Both the position numbers and the translations under genes were made by a program. Of a stretch of 64,000 nt of DNA, positions 56,203 to 64,000 are shown piece after piece; the first letter of the stretch is position 1; every line of letters starts with the position of its first letter. Origin of the DNA: Burkholderiales bacterium. GTDB lineage: Bacteria > Pseudomonadota > Gammaproteobacteria > Burkholderiales > WYBJ01. The DNA lies in the NCBI GenBank assembly GCA_022841915.1, contig JALHQN010000023.1:1-64000 (forward strand), in the 5' to 3' direction. The notes under the pieces were generated by a model that had not been told where the DNA came from, searched no databases, and saw only the letters and a list, made by a program, of their open reading frames with translations.

Positions 56203-57174
56203 CTAGTTCAGCTTGATGCCGGCTTCCTTGATGACCTTGGCCCAACGATCGACTTCGAAATTGAGATACTTGCCCAGATCGGCCGGCGTGCCGGTCATCG
56301 CGGCCACTCCCTGGGAGCTGAGTTTCTCGCGCACGTCGGGCAATTGCAGGATGCGGTTGATCTCGGTGTTGAGCTTGTTCACGATCGCATTGGGCGTGCG
56401 CGCGGGTGCGAAGGTGTTGTACCAGGCAATCATCTCGAAGCCGGGCAGGCCGGACTCGGCCACCGTCGGGATGTCGGGTGCGGCCTCGGCGCGTTTTGCG
56501 CCCGTCACCGCAATGGCGCGCAGTTTGTTGGATCGCACCATCGGCAAGGGGCCTGTGATGACGTTGAAGGTCAGTTGCACCTCGCCGCCGACCGCAGCGA
56601 GCACGGCCGGGCCGCCGCCCTTGTAAGGCACATGCAGCATGTTGATCTTCGCCGCCGACTTGAACATCTCGCCAGCGAGATGGGAAGAGGTGCCCGCACC
56701 CGAGGAAGAAAAGGCGAGCTTTCCGGGTTGCGCTTTGGCCAGTGCGATGAGTTCCTGGGCGGTCTTTGCAGGCAGCGAAGGATGGGCCGCGATCAGATAG
56801 GGCATCTGTGCCAGCAAGGCGACAGGCGAGAGATCCTTGCGCGGGTCGTAGGCCAACTTGTACAGAGAAACATTGGTCGCGATGCCACCGGACGTCGTCA
56901 ACAGGGTATGGCCATCGGGCGCTGCGTTCACCACCACCTGCACGCCGATGGTCGATCCGCCGCCCGGGCGATTGTCGATGATGACCGGTTGTCCCCATGC
57001 ATCGCTGAGTTTCTGGCCGATGATGCGACCGATCAGATCGTTCGAGCCGCCGGGCGTGAAAGGCACGACGATACGGATCGGGCGAGAGGGATAGTTGTCT
57101 GGTTGCGCCGCGATCGCGGTCACCGCAAACGCCGTGCTGCATGCGGCGACTGCCGCCTTGGTGAACAATTGCAT
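56203..57174 (-). CDS. Bug-family tripartite tricarboxylate receptor 2
   Basis: A 323-aa exported receptor with a signal (TKAAVAACSTAFAVTAIAAQ) and the Bug core NYPSRPIRIVVPFTPGGSND, IIDNRPGGGSTIG. It is a clear paralogue of receptor 1 in the same direction. Start 57174 (MQLFTKAAVAACSTAFA) has AGCTACGAGGAG upstream. Ligand unknown. Neighbouring crotonase and GGT-family genes suggest a catabolic context. Confidence 0.9.
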   Translation of the reverse strand: MQLFTKAAVAACSTAFAVTAIAAQPDNYPSRPIRIVVPFTPGGSNDLIGRIIGQKLSDAWGQPVIIDNRPGGGSTIGVQVVVNAAPDGHTLLTTSGGIATNVSLYKLAYDPRKDLSPVALLAQMPYLIAAHPSLPAKTAQELIALAKAQPGKLAFSSSGAGTSSHLAGEMFKSAAKINMLHVPYKGGGPAVLAAVGGEVQLTFNVITGPLPMVRSNKLRAIAVTGAKRAEAAPDIPTVAESGLPGFEMIAWYNTFAPARTPNAIVNKLNTEINRILQLPDVREKLSSQGVAAMTGTPADLGKYLNFEVDRWAKVIKEAGIKLN

Positions 57175-57507
57175 ATTCGCTCCTCGTAGCTCTTGGTAGT
57201 CATCGGCTTGCCGACCTTCGGTCCGACGCAAGCCTGTTGAAAGATGCCGGGGGGCAGGCGAGCGACCTCGTGCGCGTCTGGCGCTACGATAGCTCGGCGC
57301 AGGGCCTCCATGCGTGTCGAGGGCGGATTTTCACGTGCGACCGTGAGCTTGTACAGCATTGCAGGCGGTGCGACGTCCGCGCGGGGGGATAATCGCAAGA
57401 TGCCGATCTGCCCGAGAGGCACCGTGGTGCGCGGGCGGCTGCACGAGCGCGAAGCGGCATCGGGTATCTCGTGCGCGTTGATTAGGATTCGATCGAGGAG
57501 AGATTCG

Positions 57508-57837
57508 ATGGCGTGGTTGCTCTTGCTTGTCGCGGGATTGTTCGAAATCGCATGGGCCATTGGCTTGAAGTACACGGTCGGGTTCAGTCGACTGTGGCCG
57601 AGCGTGTTTACAGTCCTCGCGATGGTCGTGAGCGTCGTTTGCCTTGCGCTCGCATTGAAGACCATCCCGGTGGGAACGGGGTACGCGATATGGACCGGTA
57701 TCGGCGCGGCCGGCACGGCGATTCTGGGCATCGTGCTCTTCGGGGAAGCGGCTACCGTAGCGAGGCTGCTTTGCATCGGTTTGATTCTGGCAGGCATCAT
57801 CGGGCTGAAGATCTTCTCCGGAGAGGCCGGCGCGTAG
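57508..57837 (+). CDS. sugE: Small multidrug-resistance family guanidinium exporter (SugE/Gdx-like)
   Basis: A 109-aa SMR protein with four helices and Glu13 in [20 protein letters not shown], the Gdx rather than EmrE signature. Start ATG 57508 follows GAGGAGAG. Gdx members export guanidinium as dimers. I looked for guanidine riboswitches upstream and found no convincing one. It stands alone between a Bug gene and the crotonase gene. Confidence 0.88.
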   Translation: MAWLLLLVAGLFEIAWAIGLKYTVGFSRLWPSVFTVLAMVVSVVCLALALKTIPVGTGYAIWTGIGAAGTAILGIVLFGEAATVARLLCIGLILAGIIGLKIFSGEAGA

Positions 57838-58021
57838 CGAGCGCATTGTCTGATCGGTCGAAGGGTGGTCGAATGCGATGCGCTTGCACACGCGACGGCG
57901 CTTTGCGTCGGACGAGCAAGCCGGTGTCGGGACTCGGTCCCTCGAAAAGTCCGGCAAGAGTCGGTCTGCTAGAATTTGCGGCCGCCCCCGCTCGAACGAT
58001 CTTCACAACGCGAGATTCGCC

Positions 58022-58915
58022 ATGGCAACCAGGGCTCGCCCCCGCAGCATCGCCGACAACAAGAACTACAAAGACATTCTGTTCGAGGTGACAGAGGATG
58101 TCGCTTGGATCACGATCAATCGTTCGCGGGTGCTCAATGCCTTTCGCGAACAGACGCTCGACGAGATGGTCGATGCGGTGAAGTCGACCCGCGACGATCC
58201 GACGATCGTGTGCATCGTCTTCACCGGCATCGGTGACAAGTCTTTCTCTGCCGGCGGCGACTTTCATGCCACACGGCGGCTGAACCCGCAAACGGCATAC
58301 ATGTGGAACGAGCGCATGCTCGCGCTTGCGATGGCGATCCGAGGTGCGCCGATTCCCGTCGTTGCGATGATCAACGGCTGGTGCATGGGTGCGGGTCACG
58401 AGATGACGCTATGGTGCGATCTGGCCATTGCTTCCGAGAACGCGGTCTTCGGGCTCACCGGGGCCAGGCTGGGAACGATTCCGACGTTAGGGGCCACCCA
58501 ATACTTGCCGCGCATCATCGGCGAGCGTCTTGCGCGCGAAATGATCTTCCTGGCGCGCCGCTTCAACGGCAGGGAGGCGGTCGAGATCGGCTTGATCAAT
58601 CGCTGCGTGCCGCAAAAGGAACTGCTCGCCGAAACCAAGAAGTGGTGCAACACACTCAAGGGCCATAGTCCTCTGGCCCTGCGGCTCGCCAAGAGGTCGA
58701 TGAATTTCGAGTCGGATCAACTCTACGCTTCCTGGCAGCACGGCATGGAACTGCTCGCCCAAACGCGTGGATCGGCAGAAGCCGTGGAAGGGCTGAACGC
58801 CTTCATCGAAGACCGCAAGCCCGATTTCCAGGCGTTTCGCCTGCGCGAGAAACAGGCCGTCGATGACTACATCAAGGGTGTTTCCACCGGCCGCCGGCGC
58901 AGCGCAAAGCGCTGA
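58022..58915 (+). CDS. Enoyl-CoA hydratase/isomerase (crotonase) family protein
   Basis: A 297-aa crotonase-fold enzyme: oxyanion-hole segments KSFSAGGDFHATRRL and INGWCMGAGHEM, then ARLGTIPTLGATQYLPRIIG. The exact reaction on CoA thioesters (hydration, isomerisation, hydrolysis or ring fission) is not clear; the GGDF loop resembles MenB/BadI-like members. Start ATG 58022 is the first after a frame without homology. Confidence 0.85.
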   Translation: MATRARPRSIADNKNYKDILFEVTEDVAWITINRSRVLNAFREQTLDEMVDAVKSTRDDPTIVCIVFTGIGDKSFSAGGDFHATRRLNPQTAYMWNERMLALAMAIRGAPIPVVAMINGWCMGAGHEMTLWCDLAIASENAVFGLTGARLGTIPTLGATQYLPRIIGERLAREMIFLARRFNGREAVEIGLINRCVPQKELLAETKKWCNTLKGHSPLALRLAKRSMNFESDQLYASWQHGMELLAQTRGSAEAVEGLNAFIEDRKPDFQAFRLREKQAVDDYIKGVSTGRRRSAKR

Positions 58916-59356
58916 GCCCCACGGGTCGAGGCTCGCCCAACTCGACGGCGGATCGTCGCGTGTCTGGCGATCGGCGAAGCTGCGCGTTTTAGCCGGGTGA
59001 GCTGAATCGCCGCGGTGCGGGCGATGCAAAGCGGCAGACTCGAGTCGTCGTTGCTGTTTTTTGCTGGTCGACGTTGCGACGCCGCACTTCTGTGCGTAGC
59101 CGGGGGTCCCTGGTTCGCAGCAGTGAGACGCAGGTCCTGGGCTGCGAATGTCGTCGATAGGGACGAGTCGCTGCTGAACCATCGAGCAGGAGCCCGACCC
59201 TGTGAGGCCGGGCATCGGCGCCGAACGTCACCGCCAGGCATCTATCAACTTCCCGCTTGCTTCCACTCGCTGCGCCGATCGGGATGGCGAGTTGCGGTCG
59301 CGGCTTGGCTCATCCTGCGCCGATCAAGTGTGCGCCCGGTCCTTGTGCTATCAAAT
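58916..59356. other. Spacer before the Fur-regulated TonB cluster
   Basis: No gene with a credible ribosome-binding site or family-like sequence, RNA or repeat was found in these 441 bases. The Fur box follows at once. Confidence 0.4.
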
Positions 59357-59375
59357 GAGAATGATTATCATTTTT
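59357..59375 (+). promoter_or_regulatory. Fur box upstream of hemP-tonB-exbB-exbD
   Basis: GAGAATGATTATCATTTTT matches the classic 19-base Fur consensus at most positions, with the perfect ATGATTATCAT core. It lies 83 bases before hemP. Confidence 0.88.
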
Positions 59376-59457
59376 AAGACTTTTGCCGATGCGAGCCGCG
59401 CTCGGCACCCGATTCGGTCCGAACCAACCTGCCACCAGACGATCCGGATTCTGCGCG

Positions 59458-59649
59458 ATGAACAAACGTCCTGAACCACCGCCGCAAGCGGAAACCCATC
59501 CTGACGCACTGGCTAGTCCTCAGGCCGGGCTACGCAGGGTCCCAGCGAGCGATCTGTTGGGCGGCCAGCGTGAACTGTTGATCGTGCATGGAGGCCGCGA
59601 GTATCGACTGCGCCTTACGAGCAAGGGCAGGCTGATTCTCACCGCCTGA
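59458..59649 (+). CDS. hemP: Hemin uptake protein HemP
   Basis: A 63-aa protein; the C terminal half GQRELLIVHGGREYRLRL and TSKGRLILTA is the HemP core. Start ATG 59458 matches family layout. HemP proteins lie at the head of Fur-regulated heme or iron uptake clusters and act as small regulators or helpers. Next in line is tonB. Confidence 0.86.
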   Translation: MNKRPEPPPQAETHPDALASPQAGLRRVPASDLLGGQRELLIVHGGREYRLRLTSKGRLILTA

Positions 59650-59695
59650 TCATCTGACTTCGCCGAGCAGCGATTCACAGGCCCATCACGCTCCG

Positions 59696-60490
59696 ATGCA
59701 AGCAGCGAACGTTCTCCGTACGATGGCAGGCTCACGGCCCCGGTCTTGGAACTTCGCGAGTCAGGGAGCGGCGCATCCCGGCAAACTGCTAGCCAGGATC
59801 TGGGGCACGGTTTTCTCGCTCCTGCTGCACGGGGCAGTCGTCGCGGTGCTGCTCCGGATGGAGCCGGCGCGGCCGCCGCTGGAGCGTGCGCCTCCCATCG
59901 TGGTGGATCTGGTGCAAGCGCCTGAGCCCAAGCCGCCCGCTCCGGTCATGCAGCCGCCCAAACCCGAACCGGTCGTCAGGCAGTCTCGGCCGCGGCCCCA
60001 GCCTCAGCCTCAGCCCAAGCAACCGGTAGCGGCGCCCGTGCCGGTGGTGCCGCCGGCCCCCGTCGAGCCCGTCATTGCGGCCAGTACGCCGATTCCGAGC
60101 GCCACGGGGGGTGCCGAAGCGCCCGTGGATCCTGCGCCCCTCGCCAACCCCGCGCCGCCTGCGCCGGTTGCCGAAGCACCCGCGCCCGCGACGCCGCTTC
60201 CGCCCGTGAGCGAGCCTCGTTTCGATGCCGCGTATCTGAACAACCCGGCGCCCGCGTACCCCGCCTTGTCGCGGCGGCTCGGCGAGCAAGGTCGGGTGCT
60301 CGTGCGCGTCCATGTCGACGCCAATGGCATGCCGACGAGCGTCATGCTCAGAGCATCGAGCGGGCACGAGCGTCTGGACACCGTGGCGCTCGAAACGGTG
60401 CGGCGCTGGAAGTTCTCGCCAGCTCGGCGCGGCGACGAGGCCGTCAGCGCCTGGGTCATCGTCCCCATCCTATTCAATCTGAGGAGTTGA
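59696..60490 (+). CDS. tonB: TonB energy transducer, iron-type copy
   Basis: A 264-aa TonB: helix LLARIWGTVFSLLLHGAVVA, a Pro-rich linker (about 60-175) and a C-terminal domain starting RFDAAYLNNPAPAYPALSRR and ending VSAWVIVPILFNL. It mirrors the zinc-island TonB. Start 59696 or ATG 59723. It follows hemP by 46 bases and leads exbB by 3 bases. No receptor gene is attached in the window. Confidence 0.92.
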   Translation: MQAANVLRTMAGSRPRSWNFASQGAAHPGKLLARIWGTVFSLLLHGAVVAVLLRMEPARPPLERAPPIVVDLVQAPEPKPPAPVMQPPKPEPVVRQSRPRPQPQPQPKQPVAAPVPVVPPAPVEPVIAASTPIPSATGGAEAPVDPAPLANPAPPAPVAEAPAPATPLPPVSEPRFDAAYLNNPAPAYPALSRRLGEQGRVLVRVHVDANGMPTSVMLRASSGHERLDTVALETVRRWKFSPARRGDEAVSAWVIVPILFNLRS

Positions 60491-60493
60491 GCA

Positions 60494-61240
60494 TTGGAAC
60501 CGCAATCCACCATCGATATCGCCCACTTCATCGGCCAGGCGGACGCCGTAGGCAAGGGGCTTTTCGTCGTCCTGCTCGTGATGAGCGCGGTGACGTGGTA
60601 TCTCGTCGTGGTCAAGGCCGTGCAGGCTTCGCGCACGCGCCTGCAGGCGCAGCGGTTCCTGCACGCGTTCTGGGAGTCGTCCTCGGTGCAGGCCGTCGCC
60701 TCCAGCCTGGACGTCGAGCCGCCCCGCGAGGCGTTTTCCCGGTTGGCCGCGCACGCGATCACGGCCGCCGGCCATCATGAGCGTCGTGACGCCGAAACGC
60801 TGGCCGAGGGCGGCACCGCCGCCGATTTTCTCACCCGGGCGATCCGTCGCGTGATCGAGGAGGAGACGGCTCGCTGCGAGTCCGGCCTGACGACACTTGC
60901 CTCGATCGCCAGCACCGCGCCTTTTGTGGGTTTGTTCGGCACCGTATGGGGCGTGTACCACGCGCTCGTCGCCATCGGCATGAGCGGACAGGGATCGCTC
61001 GACCAGATCGCCGGGCCGGTCGGCGAGGCGCTGATCATGACAGCCCTGGGCCTGGCGGTCGCCGTGCCCGCGGTGCTCGCTTACAACTACAGCGTCCGAG
61101 CCAACCGGCTTTACCTGTCGCGGCTCGATGCCTTCGCGCACGATCTGTATGCACTGCTCACGACCGGGTCGGCGATAGGCGATCCCGGGCAACCATCCGC
61201 ACCCGCGCCGCGATCAGCCCTTGCGAGTGTCGGAGCCTGA
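60494..61240 (+). CDS. exbB: ExbB, iron-type copy
   Basis: A 248-aa ExbB: helix GLFVVLLVMSAVTWYLVVVK, then SIASTAPFVGLFGTVWGVYH and GPVGEALIMTALGLAVAVPA. The start is TTG 60494 with GAGGAG at 60481-60486; no nearer ATG fits. It is a paralogue of the 6.0-kb ExbB. Confidence 0.93.
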   Translation: MEPQSTIDIAHFIGQADAVGKGLFVVLLVMSAVTWYLVVVKAVQASRTRLQAQRFLHAFWESSSVQAVASSLDVEPPREAFSRLAAHAITAAGHHERRDAETLAEGGTAADFLTRAIRRVIEEETARCESGLTTLASIASTAPFVGLFGTVWGVYHALVAIGMSGQGSLDQIAGPVGEALIMTALGLAVAVPAVLAYNYSVRANRLYLSRLDAFAHDLYALLTTGSAIGDPGQPSAPAPRSALASVGA

Positions 61241-61244
61241 CGCG

Positions 61245-61670
61245 ATGGCTTTCGGCAGCTTCACCCAAGGCGGCCCGAAATCGCCGAACGCGGAGATCAA
61301 CATGGTCCCGCTGATCGACGTGATGCTGGTGCTGCTCGTGATCTTCATCGTCGCCGCGCCGCTGCTCACGCATGCCGTGAAGGTCGATCTTCCGCGTGTA
61401 AGCAGCGAACCCAATCAGACCCGGCCGGACAACATACAACTCGCCCTGCGGGCCACGGGAGAACTGTATTGGAACGGCGAGCCGGTCGAGCGTGCCGCGC
61501 TCGCCGAGCGGATGCGGACTGCGGCCGGTGCGAACCCGCAGCCCGAACTGCATATCCGTGCCGACCGAACGACCGAGTACCGCCACGTCGCCGAGATTCT
61601 CGGTCATGCGGCGCGGGCAGGACTCGACAAGGTCGGCTTCGTGTCCGATCCGCACGAACAGGCACCCTGA
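61245..61670 (+). CDS. exbD: ExbD, iron-type copy
   Basis: A 141-aa ExbD: NAEINMVPLIDVMLVLLVIF with conserved Asp, HAVKVDLPRV after the helix and a periplasmic domain ending GLDKVGFVSDPHEQAP. ATG 61245 is preferred to an in-frame TTG 61221 that overlaps exbB. It closes the hemP-tonB-exbB-exbD unit. Confidence 0.93.
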   Translation: MAFGSFTQGGPKSPNAEINMVPLIDVMLVLLVIFIVAAPLLTHAVKVDLPRVSSEPNQTRPDNIQLALRATGELYWNGEPVERAALAERMRTAAGANPQPELHIRADRTTEYRHVAEILGHAARAGLDKVGFVSDPHEQAP

Positions 61671-61749
61671 GGTCGGCGCCGCCCACGCCTATTTCCGCCA
61701 GCCCGCCATCGGCCCTTGTCCCGCGGGCGGCTTCGATCGGCCTCGAGGC

Positions 61750-62256
61750 TCAGCTCGATCCCATGAAATCGCCCTTGCCGATGTCTACGCCGTTGTGGCG
61801 CATGATGTTGTAGGCGGTCGTGACATGGAAGTAGAAGTTGGGCAGCGAGCGCTTGAACAGCAGATCGGTGCCGGTGAACGTGACTTCGCGCGATCCGAGC
61901 TTGACGGTGACCGATTTCTCTTCCGTGCCGTCGATCTGCTCGGCCTTGATGGCACCGAGGTAATCCATCGTCTTCTGCACGCGCGCGATCAAGTCGTCGA
62001 GGCTCTTCTCGTTGTCTTCGAACTTCGGTCCTTCGACGCCCGACAGCAGCTCGGTGCACTGGCGCGCATGGATGGTCGTCATGCGCACTTGGCGAGCAAA
62101 GTCGAACATGTCGGGGAAGAGCCGGTAGTTGATCAGCGAGGACTCGTCGTACTTCTTCTCCTGGTACAGGGCTTTCGTCTTGGTCATGCAGGCGGCGAGA
62201 CCGCGCAGGTGACGCTGGAACAAGCGTACCGAACACTGATGCATCGTGAGAGCCAT
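61750..62256 (-). CDS. DUF1993 domain protein
   Basis: A 168-aa protein matching DUF1993, a four-helix DinB-like fold: LFPDMFDFARQVRMTTIHA, FEDNEKSLDDLIARVQKTMDY, and PNFYFHVTTAYNIMRHNGVDI. Metal-dependent or structural role unknown. Start 62256 fits the family (MALTMHQCSVRLFQRHLRG). Confidence 0.83.
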   Translation of the reverse strand: MALTMHQCSVRLFQRHLRGLAACMTKTKALYQEKKYDESSLINYRLFPDMFDFARQVRMTTIHARQCTELLSGVEGPKFEDNEKSLDDLIARVQKTMDYLGAIKAEQIDGTEEKSVTVKLGSREVTFTGTDLLFKRSLPNFYFHVTTAYNIMRHNGVDIGKGDFMGSS

Positions 62257-62381
62257 GGTGGTGTCCTTTATGTGGGTGGTGGGCGTTGGCAAGAGCGATG
62301 TTACTCGAATACATTAGGGGGTCAGGCCTTAATCAATTCCGCGTTCCGCACGAGCGCGCGTACCCAGGGGAGACTCAACCG

Positions 62382-63842
62382 ATGACGAACAAAGGAACGA
62401 CTGCGATCCTGGCCGAATGGGCGGCCGGATTTCGCCTCGAGGATGCGCCCGATGCCGTGGTCGAGCGCATGAAGGCGCTGGTGCTCGATCTCTTCCGCGT
62501 CGTTGCCGTCGGTGCGCGATTGCCTTGGAGCCGTTCCGCACGACGTCTCGCGCTCGATCTGGGCGGACGCGGCAACAGCAGCATTCTGCTCAGCGGCGAG
62601 CGTCTGGATCCCGCGCGTGCCGCGTTCGTCAACGGCGCTTACGCGCATGCGTGCGATCTGGACGATACGCACGTCGGCTCCATGCATCACGCGGGCGCAT
62701 CGATCCTGCCGGCGGTGCTGGCCATCGCAGAGCGCGAGGATTCGACCGGGCGTGCGCTGCTCGAAGCCGCGATCATCGGCTACGAAGCGTCGTTGCGCAT
62801 CGGTCTTGCCACACAACCCTCGTTGTTCCAGCGCGGGTTCATGGCGACGTCGACGGTCGGTGCCTTGGGTGCCGCGTTGGCCGTCGGCAAGCTCCTGCGC
62901 TTCAACGCCGAGGATATGGCGGGGGCGCTCGGCGCGGCGGGGGCGTATGCCGGTGGCCTCGCCCAGTTCTACCACTCGGGCGGGTACACGAAGCGGCTCA
63001 ACGGTGCTCGCGCCGCGGAGTCTGGCGTCATGGCGGCGTTGCTGACGCAAGCGGGCATCTGGGGGCCGCGCGACATTCTCGAAGGAGAGGCCGGCTTCTT
63101 CCGCGGATTCTCCGAGAAGAGCGATCCGTCCAAGGTCACGGACGATCTCGGTCGAGCATTCCGCCTGATGGAGGTCAGCACCAAGATCCATGCCGGCGCC
63201 GGCCGCCTGCAGGCTTCCGTCGATGCGGGGCTGGCGCTCGGCAATGCGCATGGCCTCACGCCGGCGCAGATCGTCGACGTCGAAGTCGGTATCCCGAAAG
63301 TGATCCAAGGCAGGCTCACGCAGTTGCAGCCGCCCGACCTGCAAAGCGCGCAATTGAGCGTGCCGTTCAGCCTCGCGATGGCGCTGGCGATGGGACGCAC
63401 GCGCGGCCCGCAGGCGGCGATTCGCCGCGAGGACTACGAAGTTGCGCTGCAATCGGAGGCGATCCGGACGCTGTCCGGACGAGTGCGGTGCGTGCTCGAT
63501 TCGCAGGTGGAGGCGGGCACGAACACCGAAGAGGTGCCCTCGCGCGTCAGCATCCGCCTGGCCGATGGCCGGGAGTTCACCGAGCATGTCGCTCATCCCC
63601 GGGGCAGTCCGCATCGGCGCATGACCTGGGAGGAACTCTCGGCGCTCTTCCGCGATACCGTCGCCGATGCGCTGCCGGCCGAGCGGCTGGATGCCGTCCT
63701 CGACGGCGTGGCCGGGCTCGATGGCGACACGCGTCCGAAGGCGCTGATCGCACGCTTCGTCACCGCGCCGGGCTGGGTCGATAGCGCAAGCGCGACGGGC
63801 GCCGATTGGCTGGGCGACTGCTGCGCGATACCGAGGTCATAG
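62382..63842 (+). CDS. MmgE/PrpD-family protein
   Basis: A 486-aa enzyme of the 2-methylcitrate dehydratase-like family: FVNGAYAHACDLDDTHVGSM and MEVSTKIHAGAGRLQ are typical. Members dehydrate 2-methylcitrate, cis-aconitate-like acids or act as isomerases. No prpB or prpC is nearby, so propionate use is not shown. ATG 62382 is the likely start; in-frame 62286 overlaps the DUF1993 start region. Confidence 0.86.
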   Translation: MTNKGTTAILAEWAAGFRLEDAPDAVVERMKALVLDLFRVVAVGARLPWSRSARRLALDLGGRGNSSILLSGERLDPARAAFVNGAYAHACDLDDTHVGSMHHAGASILPAVLAIAEREDSTGRALLEAAIIGYEASLRIGLATQPSLFQRGFMATSTVGALGAALAVGKLLRFNAEDMAGALGAAGAYAGGLAQFYHSGGYTKRLNGARAAESGVMAALLTQAGIWGPRDILEGEAGFFRGFSEKSDPSKVTDDLGRAFRLMEVSTKIHAGAGRLQASVDAGLALGNAHGLTPAQIVDVEVGIPKVIQGRLTQLQPPDLQSAQLSVPFSLAMALAMGRTRGPQAAIRREDYEVALQSEAIRTLSGRVRCVLDSQVEAGTNTEEVPSRVSIRLADGREFTEHVAHPRGSPHRRMTWEELSALFRDTVADALPAERLDAVLDGVAGLDGDTRPKALIARFVTAPGWVDSASATGADWLGDCCAIPRS

Positions 63843-63897
63843 CGTGAGCGGCAGAATCGAGCGGGCGCTCCACTCGTTCGAGCCGAACGACTGAGGC

Positions 63898-64000
63898 ATG
63901 AGCTACTACGACCTCTACTGCGAGCGTCTCGCACCGGGTTTGCTGGCCGAACCGGTCAATGCGCTCACCAACGCGGCTTTCTTCGTTGCCGCCTGGTTTG
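63898..64000 (+). CDS. Ceramidase-family membrane protein, 5' end only
   Basis: The first 34 residues are visible: MSYYDLYCERLAPGLLAEP followed by VNALTNAAFFVAAWF, the DxYCERxxxGxxAEPxNAxTN start of the alkaline ceramidase-like (CREST) family. The gene is cut by the window end. Role in bacteria is mostly unclear. Confidence 0.72.
   Translation, partial: MSYYDLYCERLAPGLLAEPVNALTNAAFFVAAWF

Noticed and set aside
57244-57507. Guanidine riboswitch before sugE
   Set aside because: Searched for the paired ACGR hairpins (guanidine-II) and the ykkC core (guanidine-I). GCTACGATAGC and CCGAGAGG resemble parts, but the required paired layout is missing.

Overview
This window looks like a chromosomal segment of a high-GC betaproteobacterium, most likely Burkholderiales or a close relative. 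The support is the betaproteobacterial-type GshA (not the enterobacterial one), the gene order PTS EIIA-ptsH-ptsI / gshB-gshA / amtB-glnK / ubiK-comM, two Bug-family solute receptors, PEP-CTERM proteins, and a conserved dapF-DUF484-xerC / hslVU / mreBCD-mrdAB / gatCAB backbone. No insertion sequence, prophage, CRISPR array or tRNA was seen. The left edge holds the 3' part of a 5S rRNA gene and its terminator.

Region by region. 1-4.0 kb: end of an rRNA operon, then dapF (probably starting at a rare ATT), a DUF484 protein, xerC and rlmI. 4.1-18.4 kb: a zinc-homeostasis island built around a Fur-family regulator of Zur type. It holds a TonB-ExbB-ExbD-receptor operon whose receptor has a His-rich loop (ZnuD-like), three exported PEP-CTERM proteins, an eight-bladed WD40 protein translationally coupled to a COG0523 GTPase, a second COG0523 GTPase, a MacB/LolD-like ABC transporter, a small exported Cys/His protein and a DUF3299 protein. 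A repeated operator-like motif, GCAA-N5-TTGC, lies in front of the transcription units of this island and is the proposed Zur box.

18.5-49.8 kb is mostly housekeeping: hslVU; a YbaY/NlpE/META composite envelope protein; the rod-shape/elongasome cluster rlpA-rodA-mrdA-mreD-mreC-mreB; gatCAB; pyrE and xth in tight divergence; ampG; metX-metW behind a SAM-II-type riboswitch with its own intrinsic terminator; a PTS phosphorelay without sugar-specific EIIB/EIIC; glutathione synthesis; and a porin-glnK-amtB nitrogen operon with a sigma-54 promoter and two upstream NtrC-like sites; then ubiK, comM and an amidase.

50-64 kb is more accessory: a cupin, a peptide/nickel-type ABC receptor, a gamma-glutamyltransferase-family protein, two Bug receptors, a Gdx/SugE exporter, a crotonase-fold enzyme, then a second TonB system (hemP-tonB-exbB-exbD) behind a near-perfect Fur box, a DUF1993 protein, an MmgE/PrpD protein and the start of a ceramidase-family membrane protein.

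The main biological theme is that the window carries two complete TonB energy-transducing systems, one apparently wired to zinc through Zur and the other to iron through Fur. The zinc island also pairs cytoplasmic zinc-handling proteins with secreted PEP-CTERM proteins of unknown function. This is the least understood system here and the best candidate for new biology.
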